This document shows, one piece after another, positions 5,762 to 13,398 of a stretch of 24,681 nt of DNA. The notes beneath the pieces were generated by a model. That model was not told the DNA's origin. It did no database searches and saw only the letters and a program-made list of their open reading frames with translations. The stretch covers positions 1 through 24,681 of the IMG/VR virus record IMGVR_UViG_3300008050_000299. The stretch is one strand, 5' to 3'. A program made the position numbers and the translations under genes. This stretch comes from a virus. Positions within the stretch are counted from its first letter, which is position 1, and each line of letters opens with the position of its first letter.

Positions 5762-7407
5762 AACCACGAGAATACCAGCAAGACGCGATCGACGCGACCT
5801 GGCTACACGTAAGACACAAAAAAACAAATCCCTGTATTGAAGCCCCCACCGGCGCGGGCAAGTCGATAATTATTGGAAAACTAGTCGCCGACGTGATCGG
5901 CTGGGGTGGGCGTGCTTGCGTACTCCAGCATAGAAAGGAACTGATCGAACAGAATCACGAAAAGATTGTCGCTATGTCGCCAGACGCAGACGTCGGCGTC
6001 TACTCCGCTGGCCTGAAGCGATCCGACCTTGACAATCAGGTGATTGTCGCCGGTATTCAGTCGGTCCATAAGAAGGCGTGGGATTTTAATAGCTTCGACA
6101 TTGTGATCGTTGACGAAGCCCACCTGATACCACCCGAAGGCGAAGGAATGTTTCGGGGCTTCCTGGCCGACTGTCAGGACGCAAACCCGAATGTGCGAAT
6201 CATCGGCCTGACGGCCACGCCGTACCGCCTGAAGACGGGCCTGGTTTGCGGGCCCGAAAACTTCCTTCACGAAATCTGCTACACGATCGACGTAAAGTCA
6301 CTGATCGCCGACGGCTACCTTTCGCCACTAATCAGTAAGCACGCCGTCAGCCAGGCCGACCTTTCAAGCGTCGGTGTTCGTGGTGGTGAATTTATCCCCG
6401 CGCAAGTCCAGAACGAAATGATTGACGGGCCACGCCTGGCCGAAGCTTGCGACGAACTGATCGCGAAGACCGCTGACCGAAAAAGCGTTCTGGTTTTCGC
6501 GTCAGGTGTTGACCACGCCCAGGAAGTCGTTTCGATGTTGGAATTCCTTTCGCCGCTGTCGAAGGTCGCAATGATAGAAGGCGGCACGGCGGCCTATATT
6601 CGGTCGAATATCCTGGCCGACTTCAAAGCGGGCCGCGTCAAGTACTTAGTTAATGTCGACGTCCTGACGACAGGCTTCGACGCGCCGAACGTCGACGCCG
6701 TCGCCTTGCTACGCCCCACGCTGTCGCCTGGCCTTTATTATCAGATGGTAGGTCGCGGCCTTCGGATCGCACCAGGTAAAACCGACTGCCTGATACTTGA
6801 CTTCGCGGGCAACATTGAAAGGCACGGGCCTATTGACGCGATTGAAGTCAGCCCGAAAAAAGGCGGGTCAGGAAAAGGGGGCGACCCTGTCGGTAAGCAT
6901 TGCCCAGAATGTCGCGAAGTGGTTCACGCCAGCGTCAGGGCTTGCACGTATTGCGGCCACGAATTTCCGCCGCCAGAACCGAAGCACGAAACAGAAGCAA
7001 GCGAAGAAGCTGTTCTGAGTGAACCAGACGAACTGTACAAAGTCCTTTCGATCGAATACACAATTCACGAAAAGCGCGACGCCGAACCAGGCGACCCCAG
7101 GACGCTTCGCGTTGACTATACTGTCGACGGGCGACGCTGGCCCGTTAGTGAATGGGTTTGTGTTGAACACGGCGGCTACGGGTTCGAAAAAGCCCTGACC
7201 TGGTGGAATAAAAGAACCGACGGCACGCCTTGCCCTACCAGGTGCGACGAAGCCGTCAGCCTGGCCCGTGACGGTATTCTTTTGGAACCGCGTGAAATTG
7301 CTGTTGACGAGTCGGGCAAGTTTGCTAGAATCAATCGCTACATTGATATGAAGTTTCCCGAAGCACCACAACCAAGCGAGGAAAAAGAAGATGACTTCCC
7401 GTTCTAA
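5758..7407 (+). CDS. SF2 DEAH-box helicase with zinc finger (549 aa)
   Basis: ATP-dependent helicase of superfamily 2 for phage replication or recombination. Motifs in order: REYQQDAI (4-11), Walker A APTGAGKS (29-36), DEAH (119-122), LTATPYR (151-157), LTTGFDAPNVD (303-313), and QMVGRGLRIAPGK (329-341). A four-Cys zinc finger follows (C382, C385, C396, C399). Next comes a phage-helicase C-terminal region with SEWVCVEHGGYGFEKALTWW (464-483). The protein ends EEKEDDFPF, which closely resembles the acidic tip of bacterial SSB (consensus DDDIPF). AGAAGG precedes the ATG, which overlaps the sigma-like gene's stop. The last 17 bases overlap the next gene. Confidence 0.9.
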   Translation: MKPREYQQDAIDATWLHVRHKKTNPCIEAPTGAGKSIIIGKLVADVIGWGGRACVLQHRKELIEQNHEKIVAMSPDADVGVYSAGLKRSDLDNQVIVAGIQSVHKKAWDFNSFDIVIVDEAHLIPPEGEGMFRGFLADCQDANPNVRIIGLTATPYRLKTGLVCGPENFLHEICYTIDVKSLIADGYLSPLISKHAVSQADLSSVGVRGGEFIPAQVQNEMIDGPRLAEACDELIAKTADRKSVLVFASGVDHAQEVVSMLEFLSPLSKVAMIEGGTAAYIRSNILADFKAGRVKYLVNVDVLTTGFDAPNVDAVALLRPTLSPGLYYQMVGRGLRIAPGKTDCLILDFAGNIERHGPIDAIEVSPKKGGSGKGGDPVGKHCPECREVVHASVRACTYCGHEFPPPEPKHETEASEEAVLSEPDELYKVLSIEYTIHEKRDAEPGDPRTLRVDYTVDGRRWPVSEWVCVEHGGYGFEKALTWWNKRTDGTPCPTRCDEAVSLARDGILLEPREIAVDESGKFARINRYIDMKFPEAPQPSEEKEDDFPF

Positions 7408-7825
7408 CTCAGACCGAAATGTAAAGTTAAGAAGTAAGAAACGGCTTCAAACGATCGACCGCCAGGCGAATGTTTACAGGACACTTGACGGCGTCAAGCA
7501 CGTCCTGCCAACAAACGAACACGAAGCCGAAATTCTGGCCGACATGGCGGGCGAATACGGCGACGGGCGACCGTCACAACAAAACGGGTACTTCGAACCG
7601 ATGACACCCGAAAAGGAAGCCAGGGCTGACGCCTGGATCAAAGCGCGTTGCGAGTACATCCGAAAAAACCCGCCAAACCTTTTCCCACGACCAGTCGAAA
7701 CGGCTGACTGGATTGCCCACGCTGGGCTTTGCTACGAAAGCGAAGCGAACACCCTCCCCGATGGTTCCCACCGCGTCAGTTATGCCGACGTCCTGGAACA
7801 CTTCAGACCAGAAGGGAAGAAGTAA
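7391..7825 (+). CDS. Hypothetical protein in the replication operon (144 aa)
   Basis: Not recognised. The N-terminus is basic (residues 1-25, KLRSKKRLQTIDRQ), followed by an acidic middle and a segment with two conserved-looking aromatic patches (EKEARADAWIKARCEYIRK and ADWIAHAGLCYESEA). No zinc cluster or nucleotide-binding motif is seen. The start overlaps the helicase end by 17 bases; its GAGG ribosome binding site (7378-7381) lies in the codons for the helicase's acidic tail. The tight coupling suggests a helicase or primase accessory role, but that is inference from position. The next gene starts 3 bases after its stop. Confidence 0.72.
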   Translation: MTSRSNSDRNVKLRSKKRLQTIDRQANVYRTLDGVKHVLPTNEHEAEILADMAGEYGDGRPSQQNGYFEPMTPEKEARADAWIKARCEYIRKNPPNLFPRPVETADWIAHAGLCYESEANTLPDGSHRVSYADVLEHFRPEGKK

Positions 7826-7828
7826 CCG

Positions 7829-9991
7829 ATGGTTGAATATAAAAACATACCAGCCCACCTGAAGGAAATCGACCAGTGGGTTTTATGGAAATATGAAGAT
7901 CGCGGGGGCAAGCCGACCAAAGTGCCCTACCAGGCTAATGGCCTTCGGGCGTCGTCAGTCGACCCCGCACACTGGTCGACATTTGAAGACGCGAAAACAG
8001 CCTTCTATAAAGCTGGCGACACAATGTCAGGTATTGGAATTGTTTTCACCGAAGGCGACAACCTAGTCGGCGTCGACCTTGACGACGCGATCGTCGACGG
8101 CAAGCTTACGCCGTGGGCGAAGAAGATCGTCAAACAGTTTCCGACCTACGCCGAAATCAGCCCGTCAGGAAACGGGCTGAAGCTGTTCGCGACGTGCGAC
8201 GAAAACCGAAAGGGGCGAAAGGTAAAACTTCCTGACGGCGGGGCGATCGAAGTTTACCACCAGGGCCGCTATTTCACCGTTACGGGCGACGTCGGCGCGT
8301 TAATGGGCTGCCCAGTCGCCCATTGTCAGAAGGGCCTAGAATGGCTTGACAAGGAACACCCCAGCCCGTCGACCGCGATCGACTTTCACAAGTCGGCGAC
8401 AATCGCCGACGACGGCGGGTCAGGTTTCAGCTTCAGCCCCACGACAATCGACAGGGCTGTCAAGTACATAGCGAAATACCCGCCCGCGATCGAAGGCCAG
8501 GACGGGCACGGTACGCTTTTTAGAATTGCTTGTGTGTTGGTCAATGGCTTCGAACTGCCCCCGTCGTCAGCCCTGGCCGTACTCACGAACCACTATAACG
8601 CGACGTGTCAGCCCCCTTGGTCGTCAAAGGAACTACAACACAAAGTCGACCAGGCACAAAAGGCCGACGGCCCCAGGGGCTGGCTTCTGAATGAAGCCGC
8701 TTTCGCTGACTCAGTCCAGCCAGTTAAGGCTTCAGAATTACCTGTCTTTAATGACTTCGTGAAGCCTAAAGAAGACGACCCTTTCCCACCCCACTTGCTG
8801 GACGTGCCAGGCTTCATAGCCGACGTAACGAACTGGATCAACAGCCAGAACAATGTAAAACAGCCGATACTTGGCCTTATGGGGGCGATCGCCCTTCAAG
8901 CGACGCTGGCGGGCCGTAAGGTCCGCGACAAGTCAGGCCAGCGAACAAACCTGTACATCGTCGCAATGGCCCCCAGTGGCGGAGGCAAACAGGCCCCGCA
9001 AACGTGCCTGAAGAAAATATTAGGAATGACTGGCCTGGCCGATCTGTACGGCGGCAAATGCGCCAGCGAATCAGCCCTGGCCCAGGACCTAGTAAACAGC
9101 CCCGCGAAAACCTGGTTATGGGACGAATTCGGGCGCTTCCTGGCGAAGTCGAGCGATAAGCCAGGGAACGCCCACCTTCACGCAATACAAGAAGTGCTTC
9201 TGGAACTATGGAATGAATCTTCTGTACTTTGGAAGCACAAAAGCATGGCCGACAGTAAATTCAACCGCGAAGTCGAACAGCCTTGCGCCAGCTTCTTCGG
9301 ACTGACTGTCGCCGAACACTTCTGGCGCGGTCTTGAAGAGTCCCACCTTTACGACGGCTTCGCAGGTCGCCTTCTGGTTGTCGACACTGGCAAGCGGGCC
9401 GCGAAGCGAGATAAAGAGGAACTGGACCCGCCCCAGTCCATACTTGACGCCGTCCAGCTTTGGAAGGATTTTCAGCCAGGCGGAAATATGGCGAGCGAAA
9501 ACCCCCGCCCGCGACTGATCGAAGAATCGAAACAGGCTGGCGAAGTGTTCCAGGAATTGATACGGCGGGCCGACCAGCATGAAGACCACCCGCTTAACTC
9601 CACGATCTGGAGTCGAGCAATCGAAAAGGCGAAGCGACTGGCGATGGTTTACGCGTGTTCCGCTGATCCGATGTTACCCTATATCGACGTCGACGCCGCC
9701 GCGTGGGCTTGTGGCCTGGTCGCCTGGTCGACTGACGCCTTCTGCGAAAAAATGGCAAGCGAAGTAATTGACGACAACCACTTCGCCGTGCTACGGAAAA
9801 AAGTACTTGACATCATCAAAAAGCACAACCACCGGGGCGAATACTGTCAGCGAACTATCCTACTAAGGGCCGCCCGCGTGCCAGCGAAGGCGTTAAACGA
9901 AGTACTTGACACCCTCCAGCAATCGGGCGAAGTTCGCCAGGTAGCCGAAGGGCGTGGCCTGGCTTACGCGATCCTGGAACAGAAAGCGTAG
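7829..9991 (+). CDS. Primase-polymerase (NrS-1-like AEP) fused to DUF3987 ATPase (720 aa)
   Basis: Large replication protein. Residues ~1-160 closely follow the layout of the NrS-1 phage primase-polymerase: KEIDQWVLWKYED, PYQANGLRASSVDPAHWSTF, catalytic GVDLDDAI with D83 and D85, ISPSGNGLKLF (110-120), and AIEVYHQGRYFTVTG (139-153). The usual SGxGLH histidine is Lys118 here. Residues ~205-280 resemble a primase C-terminal helical domain. Residues ~315-560 resemble DUF3987, with a Walker-A-like APSGGGKQ (381-388), WLWDEFGRF (429-437) and LYDGFAGRLLVVDT. The ~100-residue C-terminus resembles a winged helix (ARVPAKALNEVLDTL). It likely primes and unwinds DNA. Its stop lies 2 bases from the stop of the convergent gene. 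Confidence 0.88.
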   Translation: MVEYKNIPAHLKEIDQWVLWKYEDRGGKPTKVPYQANGLRASSVDPAHWSTFEDAKTAFYKAGDTMSGIGIVFTEGDNLVGVDLDDAIVDGKLTPWAKKIVKQFPTYAEISPSGNGLKLFATCDENRKGRKVKLPDGGAIEVYHQGRYFTVTGDVGALMGCPVAHCQKGLEWLDKEHPSPSTAIDFHKSATIADDGGSGFSFSPTTIDRAVKYIAKYPPAIEGQDGHGTLFRIACVLVNGFELPPSSALAVLTNHYNATCQPPWSSKELQHKVDQAQKADGPRGWLLNEAAFADSVQPVKASELPVFNDFVKPKEDDPFPPHLLDVPGFIADVTNWINSQNNVKQPILGLMGAIALQATLAGRKVRDKSGQRTNLYIVAMAPSGGGKQAPQTCLKKILGMTGLADLYGGKCASESALAQDLVNSPAKTWLWDEFGRFLAKSSDKPGNAHLHAIQEVLLELWNESSVLWKHKSMADSKFNREVEQPCASFFGLTVAEHFWRGLEESHLYDGFAGRLLVVDTGKRAAKRDKEELDPPQSILDAVQLWKDFQPGGNMASENPRPRLIEESKQAGEVFQELIRRADQHEDHPLNSTIWSRAIEKAKRLAMVYACSADPMLPYIDVDAAAWACGLVAWSTDAFCEKMASEVIDDNHFAVLRKKVLDIIKKHNHRGEYCQRTILLRAARVPAKALNEVLDTLQQSGEVRQVAEGRGLAYAILEQKA

Positions 9992-9993
9992 CG

Positions 9994-10398
9994 TCACCAC
10001 TTGCCAAGTGGGCACCGTTGCGTTTTCTGGGCTAGTTTGTTCCTCAATCCTGCCTCTGAGCGCGTAATACTACACCCACAAGACCGACAGCCGCCCCCAG
10101 TGAAGTGTTCGCAGGGCGTACAGATCAAAAAGTAAATCTTGTCGATCTGTCGCCGCGATCGCTTCGGGCAGCCGTGCCGCAACCACTTCCATAAGGCCCG
10201 CGAGTAGTTCTTCGCCTTTTGCCAGGTGGAAACAGGAAGCAAGGGCCTGGCGGCCTTCCTTGCCCTTGCCTGGTCGCATTTCCGGCGTGATAGAAGTGGT
10301 TCGCTGTAGTTACTGAGCGTAGGAACGCCGCAGACGTTGCAGACGTGTTCGAAACGCTTTCCTTTCATCTGGCCCGTCGGCCTGAAGTCGCACCGCAT
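9994..10398 (-). CDS. Cys-rich putative zinc-binding phage protein (134 aa)
   Basis: Last gene of the late operon. The C-terminal half carries a Cys cluster, C93-x2-C96-x7-C104-x2-C107-x-C109, and ends with C129 in CPLGKW, a layout I associate with small structural-region phage proteins of unknown role. An N-terminal CNVCG (C20, C23) may form a second site. Start: the ATG at 10398 directly follows the stop TAA of the upstream gene but has no good ribosome binding site; Met11 (10368) is an alternative. It may act in the virion, for example as a tail or host-contact accessory, but only position supports this. Antisense frames through it look like shadows. Confidence 0.7.
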   Translation of the reverse strand: MRCDFRPTGQMKGKRFEHVCNVCGVPTLSNYSEPLLSRRKCDQARARKAARPLLPVSTWQKAKNYSRALWKWLRHGCPKRSRRQIDKIYFLICTPCEHFTGGGCRSCGCSITRSEAGLRNKLAQKTQRCPLGKW

Positions 10399-11583
10399 TT
10401 AGTCAGCTTGTGGGGTGATAGTTACAGTGTCAGGCATAGTGCCGCCGTCGCACGCCGCGTGCGATCCGCTATGGCCTTCAGTGTCTTTTGGAAGCGTCAA
10501 AACTTGCGTGCAAAGGTCGTCAGGAATGTCGGCGGTATCGTACTCCAGCTTATAAAGGGCCCACCGAAGATGGCCGCCCCACCACAAGTCGACCCTGGCC
10601 GTTACTTCAATTCCACCCGCGACCGCGTAAATATAGAATTCACAATGTAAGGTATTGTACCAGCCCGCCAGCGTCGGCGTATCGCACCACTCTTCGTCGT
10701 AGGTCCAACGACATATTTTATGTGTCGAAGCGCTGGGCGACGCCCCCCAGGGATAACCAGGATAGGACAGTGTAAATTCGCCTTGAATATCCCCGCAAGT
10801 ATTACCCGCCCCGCCCGAACACTCTGAAGGGCTGGACGCCGTCCAGCCGCCCGCCCCCAGGTCAAGCACGACGTCGTACCGCTGGAGAATTTCGGCTTCG
10901 TCAGCCCCGCACCACCCGCACGCCCCCGTGTGGTTGTAAGACGCGCACGGCTTGCAGTCGTAAAGATCGAAGTCGGCGAAGTTCAGCTTCGTCGTTATGG
11001 AATCAGACTTCAGGCCGACAATTCCGCTACCGCCTAACGTGACGCCGTCAATCCGTATCCATCCCTGGACGTTCGGGGGTTCAGCGAATGGTAGGTTCAT
11101 AGTTCCGACGTGAACAATACCGTCGTTCGAAACGATGACGTTTAGATTCACATAAATCAAGGGGAAGTGGGGCAAGGTCTTGATAATAGTCTCCACGCCC
11201 GCGACGACGTGGCCGACTTCCATAAAGAACGAACCAGCCGCGCCCCAGGTCGCGTCGGAAAACTTATTTTCAACCCTCACGAAGGCGTAATTATTTGAGT
11301 CAGTCCAGTCCAGAAGAACAGAAAAACTATCGCCTATGTCAAGCACGTCGTAGGACGTGCCCATGTAAGCACCGCCCACCCTGACCGTATAATCGCCAGT
11401 CATAGCCGTGTCATAGGTCGCGACTGCCCCGTTAGTCGTACTCCAGCCTGCCCCACTGGTGCGTTCGAAGCCCGCCACGCGTTCGGTCCAGTCGGCCCCC
11501 AGGTTTGCCGCCGTGCCGCTGTCTGGGCCTTCGTATTCGGCAGCGCACCCCTTGCCGCAATTACAGCCAGGCGAAAACCTCAT
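10399..11583 (-). CDS. Cys-rich putative virion surface protein, laminin-G-like region (394 aa)
   Basis: Probably a tail-associated surface or receptor-binding protein, by position and composition. The N-terminus has a Cys cluster (CNCGKGC at ~7-13). Residues ~25-200 have the pattern of a laminin-G/concanavalin-like beta sandwich: ANLGADWTE, then FSVLLDWTDSNNYAFVRVEN. A second cluster, CKPCASYNHTGACGWCGADE, introduces a beta-rich C-terminal part with Trp-rich strands. There are 14 cysteines in all. The frame is open to 11640, but the ATG at 11583 overlaps the upstream stop as ATGA and is preferred. No signal peptide or membrane segment is seen. Function is inferred; a structural minor tail protein is the main alternative. 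Confidence 0.72.
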   Translation of the reverse strand: MRFSPGCNCGKGCAAEYEGPDSGTAANLGADWTERVAGFERTSGAGWSTTNGAVATYDTAMTGDYTVRVGGAYMGTSYDVLDIGDSFSVLLDWTDSNNYAFVRVENKFSDATWGAAGSFFMEVGHVVAGVETIIKTLPHFPLIYVNLNVIVSNDGIVHVGTMNLPFAEPPNVQGWIRIDGVTLGGSGIVGLKSDSITTKLNFADFDLYDCKPCASYNHTGACGWCGADEAEILQRYDVVLDLGAGGWTASSPSECSGGAGNTCGDIQGEFTLSYPGYPWGASPSASTHKICRWTYDEEWCDTPTLAGWYNTLHCEFYIYAVAGGIEVTARVDLWWGGHLRWALYKLEYDTADIPDDLCTQVLTLPKDTEGHSGSHAACDGGTMPDTVTITPQAD

Positions 11584-12164
11584 GGGCAGTCCGCCGCGAT
11601 GATAGTCCAGTCGCCGCTTCCTAACTGAAGAACTACACAATAAGTTCCTGACGCGATCGTCTGGCCGAAAACGCTTTTCGCCGTTACCGCTGTTCCAGTC
11701 GTCGCAAGGTCGTCTGACATTAAATTAACATTGCCAGTGCCAGGCGTCGCGCCTGACCTGGCCGTAATCGTACCGGACGTTTTGCCGTGCTTCGCCGTCG
11801 CCCGTGGTGTAACCCAAATGGTGCCAGCCAGGTCGCGGGTCGCCTGGAAAAAGTCGCCTTGCAGAATCTCGGGGCCCAGATTGTAGACCGTCGTCGAAAC
11901 TTCCTGGTTTGCGTGGCTGACAAGTTCCGCCGCCGTCGCCCCGTCAGCGTCACGTTTCGCGACAGCCGCTTCGCCACTACCAGCCGTCGTCGCGTCGACC
12001 GCCGCCGTTATGTCGGTCAGGGCTTCCATAAGCCAGGCCCCTACGGCGTTGCCGCCTGGCTGGACGAATGGCGCAATAAGTTCGTTCGGCGTGGGGTGGG
12101 CCATTCCTTTTAGAATCAAGGCCGTCGGCTTCGTGAAGCCATAAGCGCGGGGCGTTTCAGCCAT
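11580..12164 (-). CDS. Hypothetical distal tail/virion protein (194 aa)
   Basis: Not recognised. After an N-terminal GFTKPTALILKGM and a helical, Ala-rich segment (ITAAVDATTAGSGEAAVAKR) the protein becomes Thr/Gly-rich and probably beta-structured, ending YCVVLQLGSGDWTIIAADCP. This composition is common among tail fibre-associated and decoration proteins. GGAGG lies about 11 bases upstream of the ATG. It starts just after the stop of the preceding gene and overlaps the next by ATGA, so it belongs to the late operon. A virion role is inferred from position between tail genes. Confidence 0.7.
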   Translation of the reverse strand: MAETPRAYGFTKPTALILKGMAHPTPNELIAPFVQPGGNAVGAWLMEALTDITAAVDATTAGSGEAAVAKRDADGATAAELVSHANQEVSTTVYNLGPEILQGDFFQATRDLAGTIWVTPRATAKHGKTSGTITARSGATPGTGNVNLMSDDLATTGTAVTAKSVFGQTIASGTYCVVLQLGSGDWTIIAADCP

Positions 12165-12170
12165 CTCGGC

Positions 12171-12542
12171 TTAATCCTCCAGGACGTAAAAGGAAAGATC
12201 GCACGCCGCCGTGTTGGCTTGTGCTTTCCAGGTCGCTGAATCGTCGGTGCGAAACAAAGCGACTTCGCCCGCCTTCAGTTTGATCGCCGCAACCATACCC
12301 GTAGAATCAGGCCCCAGGGTGACGTAATTCGTGTCGTCAAGGTTACGAATAAAAACATAACCAGGCGTCGTAATATCGCCAAAGCTTACCGTTTCTTCAC
12401 TGGTGCCGATATTGACGAAGCCAGGGGCACCACCGCCCGCGATTACCTGGTCAATCTGCAAGGCCCCAGAAGTGTAGCGGGCCGTAAAGTTTCCGTTCGC
12501 AACCGTCAAGCTTGCGTTTACTGTGATTACGTTTGTTGCCAT
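12171..12542 (-). CDS. Hypothetical beta-rich virion protein (123 aa)
   Basis: Not recognised. The sequence alternates hydrophobic and small polar residues throughout (NVITVNASLTVANGNFTARY, GYVFIRNLDDTNYVTLGP, GEVALFRTDDSATWKA), which suggests a small all-beta fold such as those in tail-tip, fibre or decoration proteins. There is no signal peptide. The ATG comes one base after the stop of the gene at 12544. The next gene's ribosome binding site lies inside its last codons. Role in the virion is inferred from its place in the tail block. Confidence 0.7.
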   Translation of the reverse strand: MATNVITVNASLTVANGNFTARYTSGALQIDQVIAGGGAPGFVNIGTSEETVSFGDITTPGYVFIRNLDDTNYVTLGPDSTGMVAAIKLKAGEVALFRTDDSATWKAQANTAACDLSFYVLED

Positions 12543-12543
12543 T

Positions 12544-13398
12544 TTACCAGGGTCCTAAATCGAGTGTGTTTAAGTCGGCTTCGCCGTACTTGTGAAATGT
12601 CAAAAAGTGGGGCGTGTTCGTTGTGTTTTCTTCGCCGTTGCCGTCAAGGTTTCCGATTACTTGCTGAAAAGCGTCGTCACCAAACGGCACGCGCGTATTG
12701 TGACTAGGCCCCTTCCAGTGCCGAAGCCCCTGGTCTAAGATTTTCATCTTCCAGGCGTCGTCGTCGGTCTTGAATTTTATCTGGTACGCTACTTCCCACA
12801 ATTCAGTTTCTTTTATTTTGGTCTTGTTTGCGGTGATCGTTGAAAGCAAAGCTTCGCCGACACCAGCGCCCCAGAAAGCTGTTGAGTTCGTCTTGTTTGT
12901 CCAAAGGTCTACGGTCAGGCCGTCAAAAGTCAGTTCCTTTCGCGTGATCGTCAGGACAGGAATTGACCGGGGCGTCGTGACTGGCGGCAAAGGGTCGCCG
13001 CAGCTATTTTGAATAGCGTTCTGGACGTTCACCGCATCATATAACATAGGTACTTCGATAACTTCAGTAGACCAGCCCCACTTCGGTAGCCTGTCCCAGG
13101 GTTCCTGGTCGTCGGGCTTTTCGCCTTTCTTATCGTCAAAGCTGGCTTCGACTTCCCATACAAGCGGGCCGACTTCTGAAACGCTAAGGCTTCGGCACCA
13201 GGCCCCCGCATAAAGGGGCGACTCCGTGCCAATACTTGGAACGCCAGTAACGGCCAGAACGTCGGGTTCGCGTTCTGACTCGCTGGTCATTTGCACGACG
13301 TAGGTCGCTGAATGGTCGTATTCTATGCGACGGTCTGTTTCGTTCCAACTACTGCCCGATTCGACACCAAACCGTATACCCGCAAGCGTGCCTGACAT
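12544..13398 (-). CDS. Hypothetical protein directly after the tape measure; possible distal tail protein (284 aa)
   Basis: This gene has the position that distal tail (Dit) or baseplate-hub genes take in siphovirus operons, immediately after the tape measure, but I see no diagnostic Dit or hub motif. Visible features are SGSSWNETDRRIEYDHSATY near the start, a mixed alpha/beta core with many Trp and Asp, and a C-terminus PHFLTFHKYGEADLNTLDLG. It has no membrane segment or signal peptide. The ATG directly abuts the tape-measure stop (TAAATG). A tail-tip structural role is a positional inference only. Confidence 0.72.
   Translation of the reverse strand: MSGTLAGIRFGVESGSSWNETDRRIEYDHSATYVVQMTSESEREPDVLAVTGVPSIGTESPLYAGAWCRSLSVSEVGPLVWEVEASFDDKKGEKPDDQEPWDRLPKWGWSTEVIEVPMLYDAVNVQNAIQNSCGDPLPPVTTPRSIPVLTITRKELTFDGLTVDLWTNKTNSTAFWGAGVGEALLSTITANKTKIKETELWEVAYQIKFKTDDDAWKMKILDQGLRHWKGPSHNTRVPFGDDAFQQVIGNLDGNGEENTTNTPHFLTFHKYGEADLNTLDLGPW

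Noticed and set aside
10345-10775. Two + strand open frames of ~100 aa
   Set aside because: Both are antisense to the late genes 9994-10398 and 10399-11583 and carry no recognisable motif.
11584-11640. N-terminal extension of the Cys-rich virion protein
   Set aside because: It would overlap the upstream gene by 61 bases, whereas the ATG at 11583 gives the ATGA overlap seen throughout this operon.
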